Below are positions 12,601 through 24,874 of a stretch of 64,000 bases of DNA, piece by piece. Both the position numbers and the translations under genes were made by a program. Numbering within the stretch: the stretch's first letter is position 1; each line of letters starts with the position of its first letter. Source of the DNA: Diploscapter coronatus (lineage: Eukaryota > Nematoda > Chromadorea > Rhabditida > Rhabditidae); the NCBI GenBank assembly GCA_964036155.1, contig OZ038423.1, positions 45,461,249 to 45,525,248 on the forward strand. Direction: 5' to 3'. The notes under the pieces were generated by a model that had not been told where the DNA came from, did no database searches, and was given only the letters and a program-made list of their open reading frames with translations.

Positions 12601-15600
12601 ATGAGCTGCCTGACCTTGTGCCTGGTGGTTTTGGCCTATTTTTCCGGCTCAACTTTGGCTGGAGTTTCGAAAAATGACGATCTCGAATGCATGTTCTTGG
12701 GCTATCCCGATCTCGAATACGATGGTACAATTTGGAAAAAATAGAAGGCCCTATGTACTTGATAGATGATCCATTTAATCTAGTGGAAAATCTTTTAAAG
12801 TATTGGGAAACATATTTTATTTAATAAATGACCCATAAGCATGAATTCCTTTCAAATCTTGGAAAATTTTCTTGATGTAGTAGAAGATATGTATACTTGA
12901 AATGAGGCTAATCTAATGAAAGAACTATGGAATAGTAGACCATGTGAAAAACTGGAAGGCCACCCCCTAAAATATAAGATACCGGTTACTTTCTCTTCTA
13001 GGATTCGACCGAACCGAAGTGCTGACCGAGAAGAACTTCAACAAGACGGTTTTTGCCGATGACACCAAATCCGTTGTGTTTTTCAATGACGTGGAAGACG
13101 ACGACCCGGAACTCGATCAATACGAGTGCTTCCTGCAGGTAAGATTAGAAATTTCCGAAATTTTTTAGAAAACTATCCCTAGACTTTCTATAAGACCCTT
13201 CTAAATTTTATAAAACTCTTAGGATTAATAGGAGGTTTCCTCAAATTCATATATGACACTCTAAAATCTTGTAAGACCCCTCAAAAGTTTAGAAGGCCCT
13301 CTAAAATTTGTAGAATACCATCCTAAATTTGTATAAAACTTTCTTAAAATTTGAAAAAAAAAAAACCTAATATTTTATAAGATCTCTTAAAAATCAATTT
13401 AAGATCTAACTTTTAGCTGTCTGCTCAAATCATGACCAAGAGAGGATACAACTTCTACACGGTCAATACCACGAAGGAGGTTAAGTTGAGAAAACAGGAA
13501 GGTTCGTTGAGAAATTGATGCAGGAAGTTTGGTTGAGAACATTTGTCAGTTTCGGAAGATGTTTCCTGTAAAAATTTAATTGGGAGCCTATTTTCTCTTT
13601 GATACTTCAAGTCTCAAGTTTGATTGCTCTCAAAAACCCGATCAATCTGGAGTTTTGTCTTCGGGGTTTGACGTGCGTGTTTGATTTAGCTTTACGCGCT
13701 GCAGGGTCGATATCTTCTATCCTTCGATGATATCCCTTTTTATTCTCATTCTTTATCTCGTTTTTTTCTCTAAAATCACCCCTCACCCCCTTTTTCAATT
13801 ACTCGCGCCTCTATGTTACAGCGAGTGAACCCGGGCGGTAGCACAGCACATCAAAAAGTCCCAGCAAAAGCATACTCCAAGAGAGCACCGAACAACATAG
13901 CGAAAATGAGAGACGGAAAGAGCGAAAAATCCCCGAACGATAAAAAAGATTTTGCAAGGAAATCCATGTGAAACAAGAGGAAGAAAGACGGGAAAATATC
14001 GAATTTCGATACCGAGTTACGTCAAAACTCGAGCGAATCAGTTACCAAACAACTAAAAGGAAGGAGAACTTGTTATTTTTAGAAAAAAGTACAAGTGACA
14101 GCCGGAAATGATGGGACATTACATGGAAATCAATAACTTTTTTTTTATCAAATATGTTGCGCTAAACAATTCCCGAGTTTATTAAAGCATATGCTTCATC
14201 ATATAGGCTATAAAAATTATATCTCAGATAGTTGTGCTATACGATTTCTGTGGTTTTCAAGATGCCTATTCTTCAGCATTGAACCAATTTTAGAAGTCGA
14301 CAAAGGCGAGGACACGATCCACGTCTACAAGGATGGATACAAGATCGAATACAATGGCGTCAGGGATCCAGAGACTTTCGTTTCCTGGTTAATGGATGTA
14401 ATTTTTAAAATTTGATTGATAAATCAGAGAAAATCAGGAAAAAGTTAACGATAAATCTATGCAAAGTTTTAACAAGTCACAAATAGACTCAAAATTAATC
14501 TAAAATAAATCTAGATAAATCCAATAAAAATAATATTTAAGTCCAACACAAATCAAAGATGTTAAAATAGACCAATTCTAGATCCCCGACGACCCAGTGA
14601 CGATCATCAACGATGAGCACGATCTCGAGGAATTCGAAGACCTGGAAGACGACTGCGTCAGAATCATCGGATATTTTGAGCCCGGATCTGTCGGTCAGAG
14701 AAAAGTCCCGGAAAAATCTTAGACCGCTCAATTTCAGCCCTGAAAGAGTTCGAAGAAGCCGCCGAAGATTTCATGGGCGAAATCGAGTTCTTCGCAGTTG
14801 TTACCTCCAAGGTAAACGACTTCATGAGCCATAAAATTACACTGCAAAAATTATCAGATAAGTCGAAACTTCTCCTGAAGGGCTTATATGATTAGCATAA
14901 TCATATAAATATATAATTTTAAAATATTTTTTCCAGTGGGCCAGAAAAGTCGGACTCAAGAGAGTTGGCGAGGTACAGATGCTCAGACCCTTCGAGGAAG
15001 ATCCACTTTTTGCCCCAACTACCGCCGATACCGAGGAAGAATTCGAAGAGTGGGTTGAGAAGCACAGGGAACCAGTTATGATGAAGCTTACCCTCGATAA
15101 TTACTTCAATGTCTGGGTAAGATTTATGATTGACAAAACTTCCTTTCTCCGTCTTTATTTTAAAATCTTTGACTTTCCATTGATTCCAGAGGGATCCTGA
15201 GGACGAAGAGCGTATGATCCTTGCCTTCGTTGACGAAGAGACCAGGGAGGGCCGAGCGATGAAGAAACTTCTAGACAAATTGGCCGATGAAAATTCGGAA
15301 CACGCTGGAACGCTGGAGATCGTTCTGATTGATCCTGGTTAGATCAGAAACAGTTCGAGGGAATATAACCGTCAGAAACGCTTTGCCATCTATCCTCTAT
15401 ATTCTTTTTTTTTTTTTTACAAATTCTCATTTCTAATCTAAATACTATTTGCTAAGAAAAGTTTAATCTGCGAGGTAGTGTCATAACCATCGTTTTGTTC
15501 TGGCAATTATCACTTATATTTTCGTCTGACGAAAGTATTCCCTCAGTCTGGTCAGGAAGAAAATGATCGATTAAATTCTCATCTTCAGATGAGTTCCCAC

Positions 15601-16105
15601 TCATGGTCGACGTCTGGGAGGAGATGTTCGGAATCGATATCGAAGAGGGCCCTCAGATCGGTCTGGTCGATATTTCTGAGGTAGTAAAGTATATTATCAT
15701 CAGAGAAGTTTTTGATCGACAAGGTCCAAATATGGTAAACTATATGAAGAATATTTTAGAGAATGTTTTTTTATTAGGAATTTTCATATAACTCTAAAAT
15801 CTCGGTGCTTTTATACCATGAGATTCTCAGAGTGTTTTTAAATCTAGTTTTATTTTTAAGAGAGAAGGAATCTGGTTCGACATCTCTCAAGTGAACTTGG
15901 ATGACCCGAAGAAGCATTCCGATTCCAACTTTGAAGTTCTTCAAACTTGGATCGACCAAATTATGAGTGGCGCTATTTCGTTAGATGGTAAGGATTTTGA
16001 ATTACTATAAGATGACGTCGTGAGGATTCAGATGATGACGATGACGACGACGACACACCTCCACCCAAAGCTGCTCCAACAAGGAAGGGCAAGAAAGAAC
16101 TTTAA
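12601..16105 (+). CDS. csq-1: Calsequestrin, sarcoplasmic reticulum Ca2+ buffer
   Basis: High-capacity, low-affinity calcium-binding protein of the muscle SR lumen, made of three thioredoxin-like domains. Eleven exons: 12601-12724, 13002-13138, 13417-13501, 14294-14397, 14582-14693, 14738-14811, 14937-15116, 15190-15337, 15589-15680, 15861-15987, 16032-16105. All phases close, giving 418 aa, the usual length of the family. Residues 1-20 are a signal peptide (hydrophobic, ending ...GSTLA). Diagnostic stretches are TEKNFNKTVF, FFAVVTSKWARKVGL and ENSEHAGTLEIVLIDP. Acidic residues are spread throughout, and the C-terminus is a run of eight aspartates followed by TPPPKAAPTRKGKKEL. The acidic tail is short compared with vertebrate cardiac calsequestrin. 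The terminal KKEL is not a classical KDEL; whether it retains the protein is unknown. Intron 3 (13502-14293) is unusually long for this gene. Confidence 0.97.
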
Positions 16106-16869
16106 ACTTAAATCAAAAGTAGTCTTTGAAAGGTAATCCATTTTAGTATTATTAGATTAGATAATTTTTCACGCTCAAGGTTGTTTTTTATATTAGAATC
16201 TTTAGTATGAACCTTATTCTATTATGCCCTTAAAAATATTGCTCAAATTTTCTGAGTCTAGTGAACTCTAGTCGGTATTACGGTATTTTGAGGTTCTCAA
16301 AATTTTGACGCTGAATTTGAATTTCAAGATTGCTCTTTCATTTTGATTCTATAATTTTTGGTTTTTTGCTCTAGTCACTTTGAAAAGTGTAAGTATTTTT
16401 GAGATCTTGCTTATTTTTTGAATCAAACGGACCTTAGAGTCACTTTACATTATCTTAAAGTTCGTAAGAATTATTAATCTTGGTCAGGAATAGTCAAAAG
16501 TATTCTTCAGAGGCAGTAGATAAAAATATAGCGTTAGCTATTCCTGATTTAGATGACTTATGTCTTATTACGTAAGCCATGAATTTTGTTGTATTACTTA
16601 TCCTAAGTTTTAAGTACATAATAAAACGCGTTCTTTCCCTAAGCATTTCTTCGTGACTCTTTGTCGGAAAAAACGATGTTAGGCTCAAAACAAAGATGAA
16701 GCATTTAGCGTTTTTCCCCTTTCAGGAAAGAGCCCCTAACCTGATTTGGCTTGTTCTTTCTCTCCCCTATTTCAAATTCAGCCGAGAGCAATAACAAAAT
16801 CGAGTTCGCGTAGCCGACTGGTAAAGTGTCTGGTTTATATTTTGCCAGAAATTTTAATGAGCACTTTTT
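16106..16869. other. csq-1 3' UTR and intergenic
   Basis: AT-rich, no coding exon seen. It separates csq-1 from the next plus-strand gene. Confidence 0.4.
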
Positions 16870-17581
16870 ATGGATGGTGAATCTCAATTCGTTGCTGTCG
16901 TAGAACAACTCCAGGACATCACCCATTCGTCCCAAGGTAATGTATTTTTCGATTGGGACATTTCCCTACCAAACCCGGAATCAAATAGAATTTTGGGATT
17001 AAAATAACCATTTTGTTTCGAATTTTGAATTCTCAAATCATATGCGCTTTCTCAAGCGAAAATTCGGTCATAAAAGTTTCGTGGGAACATTCTGAATCAA
17101 GTGCTTATAAATCCTCATGAAAAATCGAAGCTACTTGCACTTTCCTAGCTATTTTTTAAACCGATAGTTAGTTTACCATGGAATTTTTATCGGACGGTGA
17201 AGATTTATTTAATTTTACAATTTGAGTGTATATTTTCAGAGATGTGGATAGTCGTGTTATGCTTTGTTCTTCCGGCGATAATTTTCTCGCTATTCGCCTT
17301 ACTAGCTTGGCTTAGAGTTCTACAAGTCAACAGGAGGTAAGGTTAAAAATTGAAAAAATTAGAATAAATTAAATGTCAGGAAACGAAAAAGAACCACTAG
17401 AATGGTATCACAAAAGCCCCAGGGCAGGTTAGTGCTATTTTAGATGGTCAAATTTTGGTAAAGTTACCATTTTAGTGGGTTACCATGCAACATACCAATT
17501 CGAGTGTTGGATGTTGATACTGGGGACACTTATTTATATACAGCTGATGAGACTATCCTAGAAGCGCCTTGTTTGGATTAA
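16870..17581 (+). CDS. Small single-pass membrane protein, 105 aa, function unknown
   Basis: Four short exons, none long enough to stand out alone: 16870-16936, 17240-17336, 17380-17427, 17476-17581. All three introns have GT-AG ends, phases close and the frame ends in TAA at 17579-17581. The protein has an acidic 22-residue N-terminus (MDGESQFVAVVEQ...), one strong transmembrane helix (about residues 24-50, MWIVVLCFVLPAIIFSLF...), then a very basic NRRKRKR cluster and a soluble C-terminal tail of about 50 residues (...LDVDTGDTYLYTADETIL). The positive-inside rule predicts N-terminus lumenal/outside and C-terminus cytosolic. A shorter form starting at the Met just after the 17239 acceptor (TTTTCAG, possible SL site) would give 82 aa and a signal-anchor protein. 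It ends 129 bp from the convergent SLC26 gene. I do not recognise the family. Confidence 0.75.
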
Positions 17582-17709
17582 ATTAATCAATATTGAATTA
17601 TATTTATTAGAAGCCCCACGTATTTATTATATGAATATGGAATGCGCTTACTCTGGGCTTCGATATAAAGGAAAAAATATTTAGCCTTATAAAATAAACG
17701 GGTATTAAT

Positions 17710-20700
17710 TTATAAATGTGTAGAGTCATTGCATGAATTTGCTGACTCAACCGTCTCATCCTCTTTTTCGTTGGTCGTCGTCAAGCCCTCAGAATCTATC
17801 GAGATGTCATCCAACGTCCGGTCAACATCTTCTGATTCCTCGAACGTCGTTTCTTGAGTCAGAATTGAAGCCAGGGCAGTAAGAGTTTCTTTGGGGGTCA
17901 TGATACTTGGGTCGCTGAAAAATTTGAATTTCTTAATATTCATAATTTTATTTGTTATAGTCTATGATCTAAATAAATATTTATTGATATTCTAATATTT
18001 TCATAGTTTAAATAAATAAGCACCTTCTTTCAGCCTCTTGCACGGCCAATTCAACTTTGTCAAATACGACACTTTTATCAACGATTTCGTAAAAATCTGT
18101 TGCTTCGAAAAGTTTCTTTAAGTCACCTAAAATCATTGTATTATATTTTAAAAATAAATTCGCATAAATTATAAATTACGTTTATGCACCACGAAGAAAG
18201 TTTTGATACCGGCAGAGCTTAGTTCACAGTAGATCTAAATGTTCTAGGGTTAGAATTAAAATTTAAGTTAAATTTAAATATTTACGTTTTTCAAAGTTTC
18301 CAGCCCCAAATAGTCCACATAGGGGAATCCTGCACAGTCTATGACCAATTTACACCGTTCCTCGCCCTTTCTTTCTTTTTTCCAACGTCTCCGAGCAGCT
18401 TTTAGCTTCTAAATTAGATATATTTAAGTAAAAATATCCAAGAGAAATTCAAAAGTGGTGCTCAAATAAGTCCTATTTTTTTAATTACAAAAATATCGCT
18501 AATTTGAGCTCAATTTTAGTAGCTCTCTAAGAAGCGACCTTTTCAAATATCTCTTCATTATTCTGTGCATTCATCTGGTCGATCGTTATGAAACTCTCGA
18601 CTTTGGATCGCTCCCATTTCTTTATGCACTGCCAAACTGTCTGAAATTTAAACCTTATCTCGAGATAATAGCGTTGGCTAAGATTAATACCATTGTAAAT
18701 CTATCTATGGAAGTGAATATTAACGGAGCATCGAATCTGAAGATGCAGACGTTTCCCTGAACGGTGTCTAATTCTTTTCTTCTCGTCTCCTTGAAAGTGT
18801 TAGTTTCATTATCCCTTGACAGAAAATGCCATTTCGGTCTTAATTAGCGCAATTGAATAATTAATTAGGGTAATTAGGTATAGTAACTTACCTTTGGGTT
18901 CTAATTATCGTAGTTAACACTGCGAAGCCTATAGCCAGAAGCAATCCTTCTCTCATATCGTAACAAACTGTTAGGACTAATGAAACTATCCAAATTGCCT
19001 AGATTTCAGATAATTAAATAACAAGATGAAATTTAGTTACGAAATCAATCTTGAATATAGGCCACAGCTGCTTTAGTTCAGCGAATTTTTCGAACATGAC
19101 TTTTTGAGAGACGATTATCATAGAGGCTAGAATACACTGGGGTAAATATTCTAATGCCGGTCCGATATATAGGATAACCAGCAGTAAGGCTAGGGACGAG
19201 AACAGGCAGGTTAACTTAATTTATAATTCTTGTTTAAAATTTAACCAAATTAAAATCATAATTATCAATGATATCTAGGCAAGAGGCAAAAATATTAACA
19301 AGATTGTGCAATTAAATCTATGCTGTTATCTTAGTTTTATATAAAATTATCTTATTTAAAGTTTAAAATAAGATGTGTTTCACCTGAGTAGACCCTCCGA
19401 CTGCTGCTCCTACCACACTCCTAGCAAATCCGGAAGTAACCGGAAATACCGGGAAAAAGGAAGACAACACCCCCACGAACCCTAAGGCGTATAGTTCCTG
19501 AATGTTAGAGTATTTTCTGAGTTTTTAAACTAAAATACTTGTCCATGATTAACTTTATATTTGTATCGCTTCTCGACAACTTTAGCGACAGTTATATGTA
19601 TTGCCACGGCGGTTATAGCGATAGCGACTGCATTCAACCCAATGTAAGGAATCAAATCGAATCGAGGTAAGGAGGGAGGCGGAAACCTGAAATTTTATAT
19701 CTGATAAATTTAGAAGCATGACTTATGACACATAATGTATGATAAATCATTATTTTCATACAATCTGACATAGCTTTTATATCATAAAATCCTCAAACAT
19801 ATATTTATCTTAAACATTATTATTAGCATTAGAATATTTATTCTAGTATAAATTCATGTGTTTTTTTTCTATTTTAAGACGATCATCAATAGTGTTCTTC
19901 CGTCAAAGGTTCTTCTTTTATTAGAATAAATACAATGTTTGGATGCTTACTCCGTAGGTATATTGCCCACAACTCGGATATTATGTCTCCTGGATAACTC
20001 CGCGTAATTCGTGGCAGTAATTCCGACGATCGCTAGCACCAGTTCAAAAGGCACCGGAAATAGAAAGGCTTTGTCCAACCACGGTGCCAAGCATTGCTTC
20101 CCATACAGCAGAAAAGCTATTGAGCTTGCAGATATGGTTAGGGTAGGGTAGTGAATATTATGCAGATTCTCTGCTAGATCCATTATTCTCTAAAGGTAAA
20201 GTATCGCGGGATTCAATAGTAAGTAAAGTATGCAATGGTACAAAAATGGGCGAGCCTATTCTTTCTCCCAGCTTGAAGGAAGGAAAAAAGGAAGAGAAAG
20301 GCCACCTCCAGAGAACTATGCGGTATTGCAGGGCTTTGTAATTAAAAAGCCAATATATCGCTAAAGCTATAAAACATACATAATATAAATATCCAGGACC
20401 CGATCTCCTAGGCAATTTTATACCCAAGACGTCTCCTATCTGTGCGAAAAATACATGGACTCCACCCCCAACGACGAAACCGGACATAACTTGCTCAGAA
20501 AATAGTGACGTCAAATATTGAAGTCGAAATACGCCCATTAGAACCTATAATTCTTAGAGAGATTTACAAAGCTAGGTATAATTTGTACCTGAACAACACC
20601 CGCAAGGAAGATTATTGTGGTAGCGACATGGATTTCTTTCACAGGGCTTAGGCCTTCAGTCCACATCTCCATAGTCACTTCTTCGAGGAAGGAGGTTTCG

Positions 20701-21826
20701 TTTCCGAGGATCCTGGAAGATAAAGTATTTTATGTATCCGAGGATTTAGTTATCAGAAAAAAGAACTTAAAATTTCTCTATTATAAAAAGACAAGTTTAA
20801 TTTTTCCTATTAAAATTCTTGATGAAATAATGATGAACTAATTCTAGAAGATTGAAGCAAACTTAAACGGATGATTTGAGACCCTTTATTGATATATCCT
20901 GGATATCATGTGTCGGGGATTTTAAATGGCAACCTGGAAACCGCATGTCCTCGTGCCACACGTGTCATACGAAATAGTGTGAGAAAAGAAGGCCTATCGT
21001 CCCATACCCTACTCTAGTCATACGCTATTTCGCATGGTACGTGGGGTTCGAGGACACACGGTTTCCAAACAGCCTTTTAAACATATCCCACTTACTGCAT
21101 TAAAGTTTCATTGTTGAACAGCATCGATTCATTATTGCTTGTCAACTCCGCCAAACTATGATTGACGTAGGCGGTTCCATTATACGAAGTTGCGGTACGT
21201 TGCATTACGTTCTCAATAGCGGCATGAGTCATCAAAGATAGAACTGCGAATCCGCCTGGAATACGATACTTCGTAGATGACGTGAAAATAATTTTATTAT
21301 GACATCACGTATGTGATTATGATTGATAATATGGCATAATGTTAAAGTTTAACGTTAATTAATTTCAAATTTAGCAATAGAGCAAATGCTAAGCATGTAT
21401 GGTTACCTAGCGCATTATGTTTCGACGTCCCAAAGAATATGTAGAGAAAACATGGAAATATCGCGGTATAAAGCCCATATACAGGCGGAACTCCGGTGAT
21501 ACTTGCCAAAGCAATGCCTGAAGTGGTAAAAACGGTAACGATTTTAGCGAAAATTGTATACCCTGTGGTACGGAGAATACAGCCATAGTCAAACCACCAG
21601 ATAAGTCCCCAAAAAACGAGTGGGACCAGCTATACTTTGGTAACCATGTCAAAATTGGAAAGAACGAGAGAAAGTTGGTAACTAGTCTGAAGAATGGTGC
21701 TTGCTACCGAAAATAATACCATGAAATTGCAATACCGTTGTCTGGTGCATTTAGATCGGCATTGTAAGATTTTGTTAGAGATTCTTTCACGGAGAGGTCC
21801 GGTAGAACGGGAGAAAATCTATTCAT
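17710..21826 (-). CDS. SLC26/SulP family anion (sulfate) transporter
   Basis: Plasma-membrane anion exchanger or sulfate permease (nematode sulp family; paralogue not determined). Seventeen exons: 21826-21736, 21681-21562, 21517-21407, 21255-21096, 20712-20589, 20544-20380, 20189-19951, 19686-19539, 19497-19384, 19214-19041, 18998-18892, 18838-18691, 18640-18539, 18408-18286, 18234-18180, 18126-18024, 17914-17710. All phases close, giving 762 aa, typical of SLC26. Landmarks are WLPKYSWSHSFFGDLSGGLT, SVPQGIALASITGVPPVYGL, the VMSGFVVGGGVHVFFAQIGD block, EFPPPSLPRFDLIP, FFPVFPVTSGFARS, and a C-terminal STAS domain (from ...PKWHFLSRD to VIDCAGFPYVDYLGLETLKN). The exofacial loop carries several N-glycosylation sequons. 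The tail after STAS is acidic and Ser/Thr-rich. The second exon uses the acceptor ending actag at 21682, because the upstream cttcag would introduce a stop. Confidence 0.95.
20935..21067. repeat. Imperfect 133-bp palindrome in an SLC26 intron
   Basis: The left arm (tggaaaccgcatgtcctcg... gaaatag) and right arm (ctatttcgcatggtacgtgg...ggtttcca) are inverted copies over about 46-50 bp with roughly 80% identity, around a ~35-bp loop. Lies inside the intron 21095-20713. Probably a MITE or the remains of one; no target duplication is obvious. Confidence 0.6.
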
Positions 21827-22529
21827 TTGTTTAAAAGCTATTAATTGAAGAATCATCGACACTCACCTTCATAGTAATAAAACTGTGGGGAAGTTAGATA
21901 AATCAGGTAAAAATCATAGGAAAATAGACAACCTGGAAAAATAGTTGTTTATAACAATGGTAGATAAAAAGACTGCTCTAAACCATATAAAATTTGTTCA
22001 CAAAGATGCTAAAGTGAAACTAATCTGTCAAATAGCAAGAAAATCGATGGAAGCAGTGATTCGGTCCTTCTTGAATAAGTCGATATTTTCTTCCCTTCTT
22101 TGAGCGGCTACCGACCGATTCGTTAAGTCTTCGAACAAACATACCGGACGTCGGCTAACCGGAAATCGATTTTACCTTTTTTATATGAAGATTGGGGGTA
22201 TATGACATCGTGCATCAAAGATTTTGGTGCGCAATGACCGACCGTCTCCAAGATTTCTGCTGAACACAATGGGGGTAAAGACTGTGACTCGTCCCCGTAT
22301 CACATATATTTATCGGCCTGACGTTTGAAAGGTGTTCATTTTCTGAACCCATTTTCTACGCAGATTGACAATATATGAGGGTTCTAAGAATTTCAGGCAA
22401 ATAAGAGTTCAATCTACTGTATAAATGCTCCTAAATTTTTATTTTCCCAAAGAAGCCAACACAATATAAAAAAAAGAAAAGAATTTCAGTTGTACATCAA
22501 GTTGAAGATCAGTTCGAGGTCTATTTAGT
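21827..22529. other. Intergenic, SLC26 promoter side
   Basis: About 700 bp between the SLC26 start and the stop of the glycine-rich gene (both minus). No coding exon seen. An ATGAAG at 21870-21865 precedes the SLC26 start but is out of frame with it and soon reaches a stop. Confidence 0.4.
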
Positions 22530-23882
22530 TTAAAGAGTTGGTGGAGATGCCGAATCAGAAGATTCTTCGGTCGGAGGAACGACTCCGGGTGGGGGTCCGA
22601 GCGCGGAGCTGTCCGAACTGCTATCTGAGCCGGAAGGCGGAGGAGGCATTCCACCTGAAATTATAAGTTGTATTATTGATTAGTGTTTATGTTTTGCGAT
22701 TATTTTGTAATTGGATTGATATTGGTTTGTTTTGAGGCCTTTATGAAGCAAAGGCCGAGTCGAAGGAATGTGCGATCGAGGCTCGTTAATAATGTATTTT
22801 TGAAACACGTATTTTTTATCATTAATTTTGCAAACAAAGCTTCTTACCGGATGATGAAGTTCCAGAAACGTCACCAGCCATACCAGCGGTGGGTGCAGGT
22901 TTGTCGAAACTACAAATTTATATTAATACGGACTTTACAAAATATCGTAGTTTTGTTTGTTTTTTTATATTTTATTTTCAACCTACTCTAAGGACTTAAT
23001 TTAAAAACTAGTGTGATGGAACTCGATGTTCAAAAATTCGATGAAAGATATGCTTGTTTGAATAATGCATCAAGTATCATTTCAAAGAAATCGAAAAATT
23101 TTAATGCTTACCCAATGGCGGATCCACCCATAGACGAGAGTCCTCCGTTTGGAAGGCCACCTCCAGGCAGAGCTCCTCCGTTCGAAAAGCCGCCTCCGGG
23201 CATAGCTCCTCCGGATCCAAAGCCTCCTGCACCTGCGCCAAAACCGCCCACGTTACTTCCGCCGTAATTTGCACCACCTGCGCCGAATCCTGAAATTTAA
23301 GGATATATTTGAAAATACTAATTTTAGGGGTAGGATTGAAAATCTTCGGGTTCTATGGAAAATTTAGAGTCCTTTGTTAGGGTTGGAATGAAAAATAAAT
23401 GATTTTTTTAGGAACTGAGGGTAAATTAGTAGAATTTAGGGAGAGATTTGAAAAAAATGAAATTCTACCTTGACCACCCCCGTAATTATTAGTTTGTCCG
23501 TATCCTGGTTTTATTCCTCCGCCATAATTCGAACCGCCAGCTCCATAATTCGAACCTCCAGCTCCATATCCACCCCTCTGACCATAGCCCTGATTATTTC
23601 CATAACCTCCGAAAGGCTGCTGTCCATAGGATGCTTGACCCATACCACCAATGGCATAACCGCGCTTGGATCTAAATTTTTAAGATAAGTAATTTTAGGC
23701 ATATTAAATTTTAGATTAATATTAATTTTAACATAGGTATATTTCTATATTTTACACGCAAAATGGCAAGATAGCTAATATATTTTTAAGATAGGTTTTT
23801 CAAAACTCTAAAGAACTTACCTCTCAGATAATACAGCTGCAATGCAGCACAGAGTTGCAGCAGAACATAGGAGGAACTTCAT
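22530..23882 (-). CDS. Secreted glycine-rich GYG-repeat protein
   Basis: Five exons (23882-23821, 23671-23469, 23289-23112, 22909-22848, 22654-22530), phases close, 209 aa. Residues 1-19 form a signal peptide (MKFLLCSAATLCCIAAVLS), followed by RSKRGYA, a possible dibasic processing site. The middle is glycine/tyrosine/asparagine-rich with repeated YGAGGSN, GYGQ and GGF/GGA units. The C-terminal third switches to Pro/Ser/Thr-rich acidic sequence ending in SASPPTL. Nematodes have many such proteins, acting as cuticle components, eggshell or mucin-like material, or as GYG-type antimicrobial peptides (caenacin/NLP). Sequence alone does not decide which. A TATA-like box lies upstream. Confidence 0.85.
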
Positions 23883-23943
23883 ATCCAATTTTACAAATAA
23901 GCCGCTGAAATCGACAAGTTTTAGCTGGAAAACTCGGTACGAA

Positions 23944-23952
23944 TTTTATATA
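23944..23952 (-). promoter_or_regulatory. TATA-like box for the glycine-rich gene
   Basis: TATATAAAA on the minus strand, about 62-70 bp before the ATG at 23882. The spacing allows a start site about 30 bp downstream and a short 5' UTR. Position and sequence fit a strong tissue-specific promoter; this is inference. Confidence 0.45.
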
Positions 23953-23969
23953 CTCGATAAAACGACTGT

Positions 23970-24874
23970 GGAAAACGGTATGACTGAGAATTGAGTGAAC
24001 TTGGGGGTGTTAATGAGAATGATGCACCCGTATCATTTATCAAACACTACGTCCTACCCTCTAAAGGCAGAAAAATCTTTTTCTCTCCAAGATTTTCGCC
24101 CTATCTCTCTTTCGGAGCTAGAAATAGTATGAAGAAAACAGAGATGACGAAATTTTCCTGCCATTTCGGAACAGAAAGATGTGTAAAAAAAACACGCCCA
24201 GAAAAATGAAAAGGAAAGTTTCTCGTAAGAAATGATAGTTCTCGAAAAAAAAAAGAGCTAGAATTTATCAATTTTATCAGTTCACCAGTCAACTACACCG
24301 AATGAAACCAGTATTTCCTACAAGTACGATAAATTTATCGATCCGACTTTCGATTCAAGGGCATATAGAAAAGTTCAAATTTAAGATACATATGTAGGTG
24401 TCAGGGCATGGAAATTGATGAAATTTCAAGGTTTTCGCTCATGAGACTAAATTGACCAAATATAAATGGGCGATTATGACAACTTTACTCAGCGTTACGC
24501 TAATTACGACCTAGTTACTCAGGAAACGAAACTGATTAATTCACACTTGATGTTAGAAAATATGACGTTACTCCGCAAAGCAAACCATGTGTCACAGTCT
24601 GTTTTGGTAAATTAGCAATAATCGATATCTGATGGAAATACAAATATTTATGTCTTCAAATAGTCTTGTCAAGATGACAAATCAAATTTGGAAATGAGAT
24701 GTTTACCCGTTTTTGTATACCATGGATTAAATTAGAAAATACTTGCTGAATCAGTCAGGAAAAGTAGTAACATAGTGTTATAGTGATTTATGAAATAGCG
24801 CAAATCGAATTATTACTTCTATATTTATGTCAGTTAAAGCGTTGCTACTTAACCAAATAGCCATATTTGTCGAT
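23970..24874. other. Intergenic, no gene seen
   Basis: Interval between the glycine-rich gene promoter and the stop of the two-TM gene. Only short, unconvincing frames. Confidence 0.4.

Noticed and set aside
20504..20511. Third TGACGTCA site
   Set aside because: It falls inside an SLC26 coding exon, so it is not evidence for regulation.
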